Shown here: positions 16,070 through 24,296 of the stretch, piece after piece | Position numbering within the stretch: position 1 is the stretch's first letter | Layout of the letters: every line of letters begins with the position of its first letter | Source of the DNA: Thiomonas sp. X19 | GTDB lineage: Bacteria > Pseudomonadota > Gammaproteobacteria > Burkholderiales > Burkholderiaceae_C | Length of the DNA: 40,027 bases | Direction of reading: 5' to 3' | Assembly (NCBI RefSeq): GCF_900089495.1 | Contig: NZ_LT605203.1 | Span: 2,886,065 to 2,926,091 of the forward strand | Notes under the pieces: model-generated | Database searches by the model: none | What the model saw: the letters and a program-made list of their open reading frames with translations, nothing else | What the model was told of the DNA's origin: nothing | Position numbers and translations under genes: made by a program

Positions 16070-18709
16070 GTGTCATTCCCGCCCACCAGCCTGACCTCCG
16101 AATCTGCGGTCGTCGTCCCCGAGCCGATCTCCACCGTCGACATGCGCCGCGCCTGGCGCGATGCACGGCAGGCTCTGCTGGCCGACTTCACCGTCCACCC
16201 ACAGCGCGTCAGCGGCCTGGTGCAAGGCTTGTCGCGCGCGGCGGACCAGTCGCTGCGAACCCTGTGGGCCGAAGCTGGGATGCCGGCCGACACCGCCCTG
16301 CTCGCCGTGGGCGGTTTCGGTCGCGGCGAATTGTTTCCCTATTCCGACGTGGATGTGCTCATCCTGCTGCCGGATGCCACCGGGCAAGCCACCCAGCAGG
16401 CCGCCGAGCGCTTCGTCGCCTCCTGCTGGGACGCCGGCATCGAAATCGGCCCCAGCGTGCGCACGGTGCAGGCCTGCATCGAAGAGGCCGCGCAGGACGT
16501 GACGGTGCAAACCACGCTGCTCGAAGCACGCGCCCTGGTTGGCGACGCCGCGCTGGTGCGCCGCTTCCGCAAGGCCTTCAAGGCGCACCTCGACCCACGC
16601 GCCTTCTTCCAGGCGAAGATGCTGGAAATGCGCCAACGCCACGCCAAGTTCGAGAACACGCCCTACGCGCTGGAACCCAACTGCAAGGAAAGCCCCGGCG
16701 GCCTGCGCGATCTGCAAATGCTGCTGTGGGTGGCACGCGCTGCCCGCCTGGGCGGAAGCTGGCAGCAATTGCGCAAAAGCGGCGTGCTGAGCAGCTACGA
16801 GGCCCACAAGATCCAGGCCAACGAGCGCACCCTCAAGCGCATCCGCGCGCATCTGCACCTGGTTGCCGGGCGGCGCGAAGACCGTCTGGTGTTCGACCTG
16901 CAAACCGCCGTTGCCAGCTCGCTCGGCTTGAAGCCCGATCCGACCAAGCGCGCCGGCGAAGGCTTGATGCAGCATTACTACTGGGCCGCCAAGGCGGTGG
17001 AGCAGCTCAACCAGATCGTGCTGCTGACCATCGAAGGCCGGCTCTGGCCGGAACTGGCGGCGCAGCCGGGCGTACCCATCACCCAGATCGAGGACATCGA
17101 AGACGGCCGTTTCCTCGACAAGGATGGCCGTCTGGAGCCGGCCGACCGATCGCTCTACGAGCGCGACCCGCCTGCCATCCTCGAAACCTTCGTGGTGTTC
17201 ACCCAGGCGCCCGGCATACGCAGCCTCACCGCGCCCACCCTGCGCGCGCTCTACCACGCCCGCGAGCGCATGGACGCCGCGTTCTGCCGCAGTCCACGTA
17301 GCCACGCGCTGTTCCTGCGCATCATCCAGTCGCCACAGGGCGTGACGCACGCGCTGCGCCTGATGAACCGCACCAGCGTGCTCGGGCGCTATCTGCGCGT
17401 GTTCCGGCGCATCGTCGGGCAGATGCAGCACGACCTGTTCCACGTCTACACCGTGGATCAGCACATCCTCATGGTGGTGCGCAATGTGCGGCGCTTTTTC
17501 ATCCTCGAACACGCGCACGAATATCTGTTTTGCTCCCAACTCGCCGCCAGCATGGAAAAACCCTGGCGCCTGGTGCTCGCCGCGCTGTTCCACGACATCG
17601 CCAAGGGCCGCGGTGGCGATCACTCCACCCTCGGTACGACCGAGGTGCGGCGCTTCGGCAAAGCCCATGGGCTGAGCACGGAGGACACCGAATTCGTCGC
17701 CTTCCTGGTCGAGCATCACCTCACCATGTCGCGCGTGGCGCAAAAGGAAGACCTGAGCGACCCCGAGGTCGTCACCCGCTTCGCCCAGGGCGTGGGCGAC
17801 GAGCCTCACCTCACGGCGCTCTACCTGCTGACCGTGGCCGATATTCGCGGCACCAGCCCCAAGGTGTGGAACGGCTGGAAAGCCAAGCTGCTGGAAGACC
17901 TCTACCGCGCCACCCTGCGCGTGCTCGGCGGCCAGGCGCCCAACCCGCAGGCCGAATTGCAACAGCGCCAGCAGGAAGCACGCCGCCTGCTCAACCTCTA
18001 CGGCATCGACGAGCACGGCGCCAAGGCGCTGTGGGACACGCTGGATTCCAGCTATTTCCTGCGCCACGAACCCGCCGATGTCGCCTGGCACACCCGCCAG
18101 CTCATGCGCCGCGTGCAAAGCGCCGACCCCGTGGTCAGCTCCCGCCTGGCGCCCTTCGGCGAGGGTCTGCAGGTGCTGGTGTACTGTCCTGACCAGCCGG
18201 ATTTGTTCGCGCGCATTTGCGGCTTTTTCGACAGCCACAATTTCAGCATTCTCGACGCCAAGATCCACACCACGCGCAGCAACTGGGCGCTGGACAGCTT
18301 CATCGTGGTCGAGCCGCATCTGTCCGAGCATTACCGCGAACTCATTTCCATGGTCGAAGTGGAACTGGCCCGCACCCTCGCCGCACGTGGCTCCCTGCCC
18401 GAGCCGGTGCGTGGCCGCGTCTCGCGCCGCGTGCGCCATTTCCCGGTGCAACCCCGGGTGGAACTGCGGCCCGACGAGCGCGGCCAGCGCTGGATCCTCA
18501 GTGTGCGCGCCAGCGACCGCACCGGCCTGCTCTTCGCCATCGCCCGGGTGCTGGCAGCGCGCGGCATCAGCGTGCAGCTCGCCAAGATCATGACCCTGGG
18601 CGAGCGCGTCGAAGACACCTTTCTGCTGCAAGCCCAGGAGCAGAATCTGGGCAACGAAAAATCCCAGATCGCGCTGGAAAACGAGCTGCTCGAAGCGCTG
18701 GCGAACTGA
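16070..18709 (+). CDS. glnD: Bifunctional [protein-PII] uridylyltransferase / uridylyl-removing enzyme
   Basis: GlnD senses glutamine and adds or removes UMP on PII proteins, setting nitrogen control. The 879-residue chain (GTG start) has the full architecture: nucleotidyltransferase motif GGFGRGELFPYSDVDVLI (residues about 81-98), a linker helical domain with CKESPGGLRDLQML, an HD hydrolase domain (ALFHDIAKGRGGDH near 505, EHHLTMS after it), and two C-terminal ACT domains (VYCPDQPDLFARICGFF near 705; SVRASDRTGLLFAIARVL near 810). All key residues are present. The GTG is 8 bases after the map stop; an ATG at 16142 is a weaker alternative. It ends 24 bases from the convergent cbpM. Confidence 0.97.
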   Translation: MSFPPTSLTSESAVVVPEPISTVDMRRAWRDARQALLADFTVHPQRVSGLVQGLSRAADQSLRTLWAEAGMPADTALLAVGGFGRGELFPYSDVDVLILLPDATGQATQQAAERFVASCWDAGIEIGPSVRTVQACIEEAAQDVTVQTTLLEARALVGDAALVRRFRKAFKAHLDPRAFFQAKMLEMRQRHAKFENTPYALEPNCKESPGGLRDLQMLLWVARAARLGGSWQQLRKSGVLSSYEAHKIQANERTLKRIRAHLHLVAGRREDRLVFDLQTAVASSLGLKPDPTKRAGEGLMQHYYWAAKAVEQLNQIVLLTIEGRLWPELAAQPGVPITQIEDIEDGRFLDKDGRLEPADRSLYERDPPAILETFVVFTQAPGIRSLTAPTLRALYHARERMDAAFCRSPRSHALFLRIIQSPQGVTHALRLMNRTSVLGRYLRVFRRIVGQMQHDLFHVYTVDQHILMVVRNVRRFFILEHAHEYLFCSQLAASMEKPWRLVLAALFHDIAKGRGGDHSTLGTTEVRRFGKAHGLSTEDTEFVAFLVEHHLTMSRVAQKEDLSDPEVVTRFAQGVGDEPHLTALYLLTVADIRGTSPKVWNGWKAKLLEDLYRATLRVLGGQAPNPQAELQQRQQEARRLLNLYGIDEHGAKALWDTLDSSYFLRHEPADVAWHTRQLMRRVQSADPVVSSRLAPFGEGLQVLVYCPDQPDLFARICGFFDSHNFSILDAKIHTTRSNWALDSFIVVEPHLSEHYRELISMVEVELARTLAARGSLPEPVRGRVSRRVRHFPVQPRVELRPDERGQRWILSVRASDRTGLLFAIARVLAARGISVQLAKIMTLGERVEDTFLLQAQEQNLGNEKSQIALENELLEALAN

Positions 18710-18733
18710 GCGGGGCTGAAACTCCCGCAGCCG

Positions 18734-19072
18734 TCAGTCGGCCACCCCGGCGCGTGCCAGCCGGGCGCGCAGTTCGTCGAGCTGCTGCATCAACTCCAGC
18801 GCCAGAGCGGCGCCTTCCAGGTTCACCCCCAGGTCCTGTTGCAGATGCTGCACCTTGCGCGCAGTGAACAGGGCCTGCCCCGAAAATCGCCAATCTCCCG
18901 GCTTGCCCGGTTTGCCGGGTTTGTGCGCCGCGCCTGGCAACGGCTCCAGGATGCCCACTTGCACCAGTTCCATCACCCAGGTTTCCGGTTGGGCGCAGGC
19001 ACGGGTGAGGTCGCGCAATTCGAGCAACACACCTTCATCCATGGTCGTGCAGGCCAAAGCATGGGTTTGCAT
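18734..19072 (-). CDS. cbpM: Chaperone modulatory protein CbpM
   Basis: The 112-residue protein belongs to the CbpM family of MerR-like helical proteins that bind and inhibit the J-domain co-chaperone CbpA. The N-terminal part has LLELRDLTRACAQPETWVME and LVQVGILEPLPG. The central WRFSGQALFTARKVQHLQQD and LGVNLEGAALALELMQQLDE are the typical helix-turn-helix and dimerisation segments. A short KPG triplet repeat (HKPGKPGKPGDW) is inserted before WRF and is longer than I expect in this family. A GGGAG lies 7 bases upstream of the ATG. It follows the cbpA gene by 14 bases, so the two are one operon. Confidence 0.93.
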   Translation of the reverse strand: MQTHALACTTMDEGVLLELRDLTRACAQPETWVMELVQVGILEPLPGAAHKPGKPGKPGDWRFSGQALFTARKVQHLQQDLGVNLEGAALALELMQQLDELRARLARAGVAD

Positions 19073-19086
19073 GGTTCAAACTCCCG

Positions 19087-20052
19087 TCAAACGCCCAGAT
19101 GCAGGCGCGGGTTGAAACGCAACTCGGTGGCCAGGCGCTTGTAGGCCTCGACCGCTTTCGGGCTGTCCGCCGGCGGCAGCACCACCTTGAGTTCGATGTA
19201 CAGATCGCCCGGCTCGGCGGCTGGCAAACCCCGCCCCTTGAGACGCAACTTGCGCCCGCTTTGCGAACCTGCGGGAATGTTCACGTCCACCTTGCCGGCG
19301 GGCGTGGGGGCGGTCACCTCGCCGCCCAGCGCCGCTTCCCAGGGTGCCACCGGCAGGGTGAGATACAGGTCCTTGTCGACCACGCGGTACCAGGAATGCG
19401 GCTTGAAGTGGATTTCGAGATACAGGTCGCCGCTGCGCCCATCCGGCCCCGGTGCGCCCTGGCCGGCAAGGCGCAGGCGCTGGCCCTCGCGCACGCCGCG
19501 CGGAATCTTCACGTTCAGGCTGCGCTCCTGCATCACGACATGGCCCGCGGCGTCCACCTGCGGGCTTTGCAGGGTGATGCTGCGCTCGACGCCGTGGTAA
19601 GCGTCGTCCAGGTCGATGGCGATGCGCGCGTGGTGATCGGCCGGCCGCGCGGAACGCGCTGCATACGCTTGAGATGAACTGCGACCGCGTTCGGCACCGC
19701 CAAACAGTGACTCGAAAAAGTCGCTGAAGGCAGCCGCCTCCTCGGCGCTCATGCCTTGCCCGCCCTGCGGCGCGGCGCCCGAGTACTCGAAGCCGCTGCC
19801 CCAGTCGGGCGGCGGCTGAAAGTCCTGGCCGGCCTGATAACTGGCGCCGAGACGGTCGTAGGCGGCGCGCTTCTCCGGGTCTTTCAACACCTCGTAAGCC
19901 TCGCCCAGTTCCTTGAAGCGCTCCTCCGCCTTCGGCTCCTTGCTCACGTCCGGATGGAATTTGCGCGCCAGCTTGCGGTAGGCGCGCTTGATCTCGTCGT
20001 CGCCGGCGCCGCGGTCGACGCCCAGAGTTTGGTAGTAGTCCTTGAATTTCAT
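19087..20052 (-). CDS. cbpA: DnaJ-class co-chaperone, curved-DNA-binding protein CbpA
   Basis: The 321-residue class II J-protein has an N-terminal J domain (residues 1-70) with the HPD motif in [16 protein letters not shown], a Gly/Phe-rich linker (about 75-130, with [11 protein letters not shown]), and two C-terminal substrate-binding domains ([43 protein letters not shown]). It lacks the zinc-finger module of true DnaJ. It stimulates DnaK and in E. coli also binds curved DNA. cbpM, its modulator, follows 14 bases later. A sigma-32-like promoter sits directly upstream, so heat induction is likely. The gene is divergent from the small heat-shock genes, forming a compact heat-shock block. Confidence 0.96.
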   Translation of the reverse strand: MKFKDYYQTLGVDRGAGDDEIKRAYRKLARKFHPDVSKEPKAEERFKELGEAYEVLKDPEKRAAYDRLGASYQAGQDFQPPPDWGSGFEYSGAAPQGGQGMSAEEAAAFSDFFESLFGGAERGRSSSQAYAARSARPADHHARIAIDLDDAYHGVERSITLQSPQVDAAGHVVMQERSLNVKIPRGVREGQRLRLAGQGAPGPDGRSGDLYLEIHFKPHSWYRVVDKDLYLTLPVAPWEAALGGEVTAPTPAGKVDVNIPAGSQSGRKLRLKGRGLPAAEPGDLYIELKVVLPPADSPKAVEAYKRLATELRFNPRLHLGV

Positions 20053-20082
20053 GCGGGTGCTCGCAAATACCAGTTCAACAGC

Positions 20083-20111
20083 AAATCGGTTCGACCGTGC
20101 CGGGTTTCAAG
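20083..20111 (-). promoter_or_regulatory. Sigma-32-like heat-shock promoter for cbpA-cbpM
   Basis: On the minus strand a perfect CTTGAAA (-35; plus-strand 20105-20111) is followed by a 13-base spacer and ACCGATTT (plus-strand about 20083-20090), matching 6 of 8 of the CCCCATnT -10 consensus. The predicted start of transcription would be about 20-25 bases before the cbpA ATG at 20052. This is a motif match by eye, not a measured promoter. Confidence 0.55.
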
Positions 20112-20231
20112 TCCTATTGTGGGACGACTTGGTGACTGGAGCGACTGATCCGCATCAAACCGCGGCCAACATCGCCTCCGAGATCCAGCTCGTAGCGGTC
20201 GGCCGTGAGCCGATTCATCGTCATCGTTGGA

Positions 20232-20271
20232 GTCGGGCTATGTGCCCGACCTGCCTTTCTTGAACAAGGAG
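20232..20271 (+). promoter_or_regulatory. Candidate RNA thermometer in the hsp20 leader
   Basis: Two stacked hairpins precede the first small heat-shock gene. The first has perfect 7-bp arms GTCGGGC (20232-20238) and GCCCGAC (20244-20250). The second pairs TTTCTT (20256-20261) with the Shine-Dalgarno AAGGAG (20266-20271) across a GAAC loop, using two G-U pairs. A U-rich strand masking the ribosome binding site of an hsp20 gene is the design of ROSE and fourU thermometers. The structure was folded by hand only. Confidence 0.45.
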
Positions 20272-20279
20272 CACGCATC

Positions 20280-20717
20280 ATGGTTGCCACATTATTTCGG
20301 ACCCCGGCGAGCCTGTTCGCCGATCTCGATCACCTTCAGCGCGAGATGGAGCGCAGCTTCGGCCTGCCCACCAGCATCCGCGCTGCGGGCGGCTCGGCCT
20401 TTCCGGCCATCAATATCGGATCCACGGCCGACGCGGTTGAAGTCTATGCCTTCGCCCCCGGACTGGATACCAGCAAGCTGGACGTGATGGTCGACAACAA
20501 CCTGCTGACCCTGGTCGGCGAGCGCAAACTGGCCGAGCCGCCCAAGGGTGGATCGGTCTACGCCGAGGAGCGCTTCGACGGCGCCTTCCGCCGCGTCATC
20601 AGCCTGCCCGACGACGTCGACCCGGCGCAGGTGGAGGCCCGCTACACCGACGGCGTGCTGCGCGTGCGCATCGCCCGCAAGGCCGCCGTGCAGCCCCGCC
20701 GCATCGCCATCAACTGA
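20280..20717 (+). CDS. Small heat-shock protein, Hsp20/alpha-crystallin family (first copy)
   Basis: The 145-residue holdase chaperone has an N-terminal arm starting MVATLFRTPASLFADLDHLQ and an alpha-crystallin domain (residues about 40-140) with VYAFAPGLDTSKLDVMVDNN, LLTLVGERK, FRRVISLPDDVDP, and the signature end GVLRVRIARK. The IxI-type tail is RRIAIN. I chose ATG 20280, with AAGGAG 8 bases upstream, over an in-frame upstream ATG at 20205. A weak sigma-32-like pair (CTTGGTG at 20128, CCGCATCA at 20150) lies upstream. The second hsp20 gene follows after 16 bases. It is expected to bind unfolding proteins as a large oligomer during heat stress. Confidence 0.94.
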   Translation: MVATLFRTPASLFADLDHLQREMERSFGLPTSIRAAGGSAFPAINIGSTADAVEVYAFAPGLDTSKLDVMVDNNLLTLVGERKLAEPPKGGSVYAEERFDGAFRRVISLPDDVDPAQVEARYTDGVLRVRIARKAAVQPRRIAIN

Positions 20718-20733
20718 TCTGGAGGACACCATC

Positions 20734-21123
20734 ATGAGCACCGAAGTCGTACAACGCGAAACCCAAAACGTTCCAACCGCCGCACGTCAGGCCCAGCCAC
20801 TGTCGCCGCGCGTGGACATCGTCGAGGATGCGGATGGCATCACCTTGTACGCCGACATGCCCGGTGTGCCGCGCGACGCCTTGCACGTGCAGGTCGAGGG
20901 CGACACCCTGACACTGCGCGGCGACATCGCCATCGCGCTGCCCCAGGGCATGGACCCGTATTACGCCGAGCTGCGCAGCAGCACCTGGGAGCGCAGTTTC
21001 ACGCTGTCGCGCGAACTCGACGCCAGCGGCATTGCCGCCAAGCTGAAGGACGGCGTGCTGGACCTGCGCATCCCCAAGGCCGAGCATGCCAAGCCGCGCA
21101 AGGTCGACGTGCAGTTGGTCTGA
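20734..21123 (+). CDS. Small heat-shock protein, Hsp20/alpha-crystallin family (second copy)
   Basis: The 129-residue protein is a second Hsp20 that differs clearly from the first (MSTEVVQRETQNVPTAARQA arm, then LSPRVDIVEDADGITLYADM, VEGDTLTLRGD, WERSFTLSRELD, GVLDLRIPKAEHAKPRK). GGAGG stands 9-13 bases before the ATG. The pairing of two diverged small heat-shock genes suggests hetero-oligomers or staged activity, as in other proteobacteria with class A/B pairs. Its last codons are involved in a 14-bp tandem duplication that repeats the stop codon. It is co-transcribed with the upstream copy. Confidence 0.94.
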   Translation: MSTEVVQRETQNVPTAARQAQPLSPRVDIVEDADGITLYADMPGVPRDALHVQVEGDTLTLRGDIAIALPQGMDPYYAELRSSTWERSFTLSRELDASGIAAKLKDGVLDLRIPKAEHAKPRKVDVQLV

Positions 21124-21138
21124 GGCAGTTGGTCTGAG
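21111..21138 (+). repeat. Perfect 14-bp tandem duplication across the hsp20 stop codon
   Basis: GCAGTTGGTCTGAG occurs twice in a row (21111-21124 and 21125-21138). The first copy encodes the final codons and TGA stop of the second Hsp20, and the second copy repeats that stop downstream. It is probably a recent replication-slippage event with no effect on the protein. Confidence 0.95.
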
Positions 21139-21224
21139 AAGCGCGGCACGCCGGGCCCAGGGCGGCGACGACCGTGGGCCTGGCGCAAGCTCGCGCGCGA
21201 CCAGGACGCGTGCGAGCTTGCATG

Positions 21225-21695
21225 TCATGCCCGCAAGGACGCCACCAGACGCTGCGGGCGCAGCAGCAACTCCAGCGCGTCGTCGATCGAGCGCGTCAGC
21301 ACATCGGCCGCCGCCAGGGTCGCCGCAGCGCACCCCTCCTCGCCCAGCACGGCAATGCCCAGCGCGGCGGCTTGCAGCATGCGCGCATCGTTGCGGCCGT
21401 TGCCGATCGCCACCACGCCGGCAGCGCCCAGCGCCAGCACGTAGTCGCGCTTGATGCGCGCCTGATCGGTGGGCGGCAACACATGCAGCCTGCAATCCAA
21501 GCCGTCCAGTTGCGCGGCCGCCGTGCCGTTGGTGTCGCCGGTGATGACATGCACCGTCAGGTCATTGGCCAGCCATGCCAGGCGCTCGGCCACGCCGGGC
21601 AGGAGCAGGCCATCGCTGGCCAGGGTGCCGTTGAAGTCCAGCACCAACTGGTCCAGGTGCAGGGTGCCGAAGTCGAGAATCTCAAAGCTGAGCAT
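21225..21695 (-). CDS. HAD-superfamily hydrolase (soluble P-type-ATPase-like)
   Basis: The 156-residue protein has the HAD fold core without a cap: motif I is LVLDFNGTLASDG (residues about 17-29), motif II is VHVITGDTNG, and motif IV is AIGNGRNDARMLQAAALGIA. The nucleophile Asp is present, but the usual second Asp of motif I is Asn, as in the soluble relatives of P-type ATPases (COG4087-like). Motif III Lys is probably in the IKRD segment. The substrate is unknown; a small phosphate ester is likely. GAGG lies about 7 bases upstream of the ATG. It is downstream of pckG in reverse order on the same strand, but a 66-base gap separates them. Confidence 0.85.
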   Translation of the reverse strand: MLSFEILDFGTLHLDQLVLDFNGTLASDGLLLPGVAERLAWLANDLTVHVITGDTNGTAAAQLDGLDCRLHVLPPTDQARIKRDYVLALGAAGVVAIGNGRNDARMLQAAALGIAVLGEEGCAAATLAAADVLTRSIDDALELLLRPQRLVASLRA

Positions 21696-21761
21696 CGCAT
21701 CGCCTCATGGGAAACAGGGGCAGTGTAGGGGTGCGCTGTTTTCCACTGAGGTCTGGATGCC

Positions 21762-23627
21762 CTAGCCAGCCAGCCCCGCCTCCATCGCCTGCCGGGCGTT
21801 TTTCAGCGACGCCGGCAGACGTGCGGCCAGGAGCTTGAACAACTCGTCATGCAGTTTCAACTCAGCCTGCCAGGAAGCGGGGTCGGCGCAGGTGATGCTG
21901 GCGTAGCGCTCGCGGCTGAAATCCAGGCCGCCCCAGTCGAGGTCGTCATACCGTGGGCTGATGCCGAACAGGTGGTTCTCGCCGGCGGCCTTGCCCTCGA
22001 TGCGCTCGATCATCCACTTCAGCACGCGGGCGTTTTCGCCGTAGCCCGGCCAGACGAACTGGCCATCGGCGCCCTTGCGGAACCAGTTGACGCAGAAGAT
22101 TCTGGGCAGCGTCGCGCCCTGCGAAGCAAGCCGGGATTCCATGTCCAGCCAGTGCTGGAAATAGTCGCCCATGTTGTAACCGCAGAACGGCAGCATGGCA
22201 AAGGGGTCGCGGCGCACCACGCCCTGCTGGCCGACCGCCGCGGCGGTGGTTTCGGAGCCGAGCGTGGCACCCATATAGATGCCTTCCATCCAGTTGCGCG
22301 CCTCGGTGACGAGGGGCACGGTGGTGGAGCGGCGGCCGCCGAAAATGAAGGCGTCGATCGGCACGCCGGAGGCGTCGTCCCAGGCCGGGTCGAGCGCCGG
22401 GTTGTTGGTCGCCGCGACAGTGAAGCGGGAGTTCGGATGGGCGGCTTTGGCGCCGGTTTCTTGTGCGATGGCTGGCGTCCAGTCGCGCCCTTGCCAGTCG
22501 ATCGCATGTTGCGGCGCCGGGCCCATGCCCTCCCACCAGACATCGCCATCGTCGGTGAGGGCGACGTTGGTGAAAATCACGTCGTGCTCCAGGCTGCGCA
22601 TGCAGTTGGGGTTGGTCTCGAAGTTGGTCCCAGGAGCCACGCCGAAGTAGCCGGCTTCGGGGTTGATGGCGTAGAGCCGGCCATCGCTGCCGGGTTTGAT
22701 CCAGGCGATGTCGTCGCCGATGGTCGTGACCGTCCAGCCGCCCATGGCGGCGGGTGGGATGAGCATGGCGAAATTGGTCTTGCCGCAGGCGCTGGGGAAT
22801 GCGGCGGCGACGTGGTATTTGCGCCTGGCCGGCGTGGTCACGCCGAGGATGAGCATGTGCTCGGCCAGCCAACCCTGGTCGCGCCCCATGGTGGAGGCAA
22901 TGCGCAGGGCGAGGCATTTCTTGCCCAGCAGCGCGTTGCCGCCGTAGCCCGAACCGTAAGACCAGATCTCCTGCGTTTCGGGGTAGTGGACGATGTACTT
23001 CTTCTCCGCATTGCAGGGCCAGGGCACGTCACGCTGCCCCGGCTGCAGCGGCGCGCCCACGCTGTGCACGCAGGGCACGAAGCGGCCATCGGTGCCGAGC
23101 AGATCGACCACGGGGCGGCCCATGCGGGTCATCAGCTTCATGTTGACGGCGACATAGGCCGAGTCCGACAGCTCGACGCCGAGATGCGAAATGGGCGAGC
23201 CCAGCGGCCCCATGCTGAACGGGATGACGTAGAGCGTGCGGCCCTGCATGCAGCCCTTGAACAGGGCGCGCTCGCCGGTCTGCAGCAGCGCGCGCATCTC
23301 GGCCGGGGCCATCCAGTTATTGGTCGGGCCGGCGTCGTCCTGGTTGCGGCTGCAGATGAAGGTGCGGTCTTCCACCCGCGCCACATCGGAGGGGTCCGAG
23401 CAGGCCAAAAAGCTGTTGGGGCGTCTGGCGGGGTTCAGCTTCTTGAAGGTGCCGGCGTCAACCAGTTGCTGGCAAAGCTGGTTGTATTCGGCGTCACTGC
23501 CGTCGCACCAGTGAATGGCCTTGGCAGCGGTGAGCGCGGCGATCTGCCCGACCCATTCGATCAGGCGGGTGTTTTTGACATAGGCGGGGGCGTAAGCCCG
23601 GGCTTCAGCCGAAGCAATTGGGTTCAT
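21762..23627 (-). CDS. pckG: Phosphoenolpyruvate carboxykinase (GTP)
   Basis: The enzyme converts oxaloacetate and GTP to PEP, GDP and CO2, the entry to gluconeogenesis. The 621-residue chain matches the GTP-type family. Landmarks include [16 protein letters not shown] (P-loop kinase-1a with the reactive Cys), [10 protein letters not shown] (metal-binding kinase-2), [19 protein letters not shown] and [14 protein letters not shown], and a C-terminal [15 protein letters not shown] chose ATG 23627, with GGAG about 8 bases upstream; the longer frame has no homology in front. The gene is monocistronic or followed by the HAD gene. Confidence 0.97.
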   Translation of the reverse strand: MNPIASAEARAYAPAYVKNTRLIEWVGQIAALTAAKAIHWCDGSDAEYNQLCQQLVDAGTFKKLNPARRPNSFLACSDPSDVARVEDRTFICSRNQDDAGPTNNWMAPAEMRALLQTGERALFKGCMQGRTLYVIPFSMGPLGSPISHLGVELSDSAYVAVNMKLMTRMGRPVVDLLGTDGRFVPCVHSVGAPLQPGQRDVPWPCNAEKKYIVHYPETQEIWSYGSGYGGNALLGKKCLALRIASTMGRDQGWLAEHMLILGVTTPARRKYHVAAAFPSACGKTNFAMLIPPAAMGGWTVTTIGDDIAWIKPGSDGRLYAINPEAGYFGVAPGTNFETNPNCMRSLEHDVIFTNVALTDDGDVWWEGMGPAPQHAIDWQGRDWTPAIAQETGAKAAHPNSRFTVAATNNPALDPAWDDASGVPIDAFIFGGRRSTTVPLVTEARNWMEGIYMGATLGSETTAAAVGQQGVVRRDPFAMLPFCGYNMGDYFQHWLDMESRLASQGATLPRIFCVNWFRKGADGQFVWPGYGENARVLKWMIERIEGKAAGENHLFGISPRYDDLDWGGLDFSRERYASITCADPASWQAELKLHDELFKLLAARLPASLKNARQAMEAGLAG

Positions 23628-23774
23628 CTGCGTCTCCGTAGGAGAGGAATACCGTGTTGCACCCGGCGTCCGTATCCCTGTGTTTCTGTCGCTGTTATGT
23701 GCCGCCGGGTTTTCAATCCTAGTCCACCTGGAAGTCACTGAACATGCACGGTAGAGGCCAGGCCCAGGTCGGAT

Positions 23775-24296
23775 TTATTGCGGTGAAAGACCACCGGCCA
23801 TCGATGGCTCGCCGCGCACAATCCTTTCCACCTCGTCGACCAATGCGTCGTTGACCACCTGGGCTTCGCGCACCAAGCTCAAGGCTTCAGCGTGATCGCC
23901 GGCATCGGCTGCGACCTTCGCGCGCCGCGCCAGGGCGTGAATTTGCGCGTGGCGGCGGTGGAAATCGGCATAGCGGGGGTCGTTGCCATAGAAGAACTGT
24001 CCGGCACCATGCAACCATTGCCCGAGGTGACAGAAGCGTTCGGCATCGGCCTCCATCACCCGCTGCGGGAACGGCATGCTGCCCTCGGCCGCGGCATAAA
24101 GCCGGGTGAAGCGCTGCCGCTGAATTTTGGGCAGATTGGGCGAGGCATGCACCGAAAGCCGGGGCAATATCGGCGGCCTCCACGCCTGGATCCACGCGGA
24201 CAGTTCCTCCGCGGGCATGGGCCGGGCAATGCCGTACCCCTGTGCGTAGGAGCAACCCAGCGAGGCCAACAGGTTCAAGGTGTCGAGATCTTCCAC
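23775..24296 (-). pseudogene. C-terminal part of the GGDEF-EAL-CZB protein, separated by a frameshift
   Basis: This frame continues the EAL domain of the neighbouring gene: EDLDTLNLLASLGCSYAQGY then GIARPMPAEELSAW is the normal EAL ending. After it comes a CZB-like (chemoreceptor zinc-binding) domain with CHLGQWLHGAGQFFYG and FHRRHAQIHAL (residues about 88-120 of this fragment), then a long helix ending near the stop. The CZB Cys and HxxxH-type His are visible; the first His of the usual four ligands is not clear. The ATG at 24296 is unlikely to be a natural start. The lost base lies in the AEGVE motif of the upstream part. CZB domains bind zinc and tune diguanylate cyclases. Confidence 0.8.

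Noticed and set aside
16073..18631. Open frame of about 850 codons on the minus strand opposite glnD
   Set aside because: GlnD is complete with NTase, HD and ACT domains; the antisense reading has no domain and a shadow-like composition.
18892..18935. Short CCCGGCTTG/CCGGTTTG-type repeat
   Set aside because: It encodes the KPG triplet repeat of CbpM; too short and inside a gene, so not a CRISPR or mobile repeat.
21849..23741. Open frame of 630 codons opposite pckG
   Set aside because: PckG motifs are all present on the minus strand; the plus-strand reading is a codon shadow.
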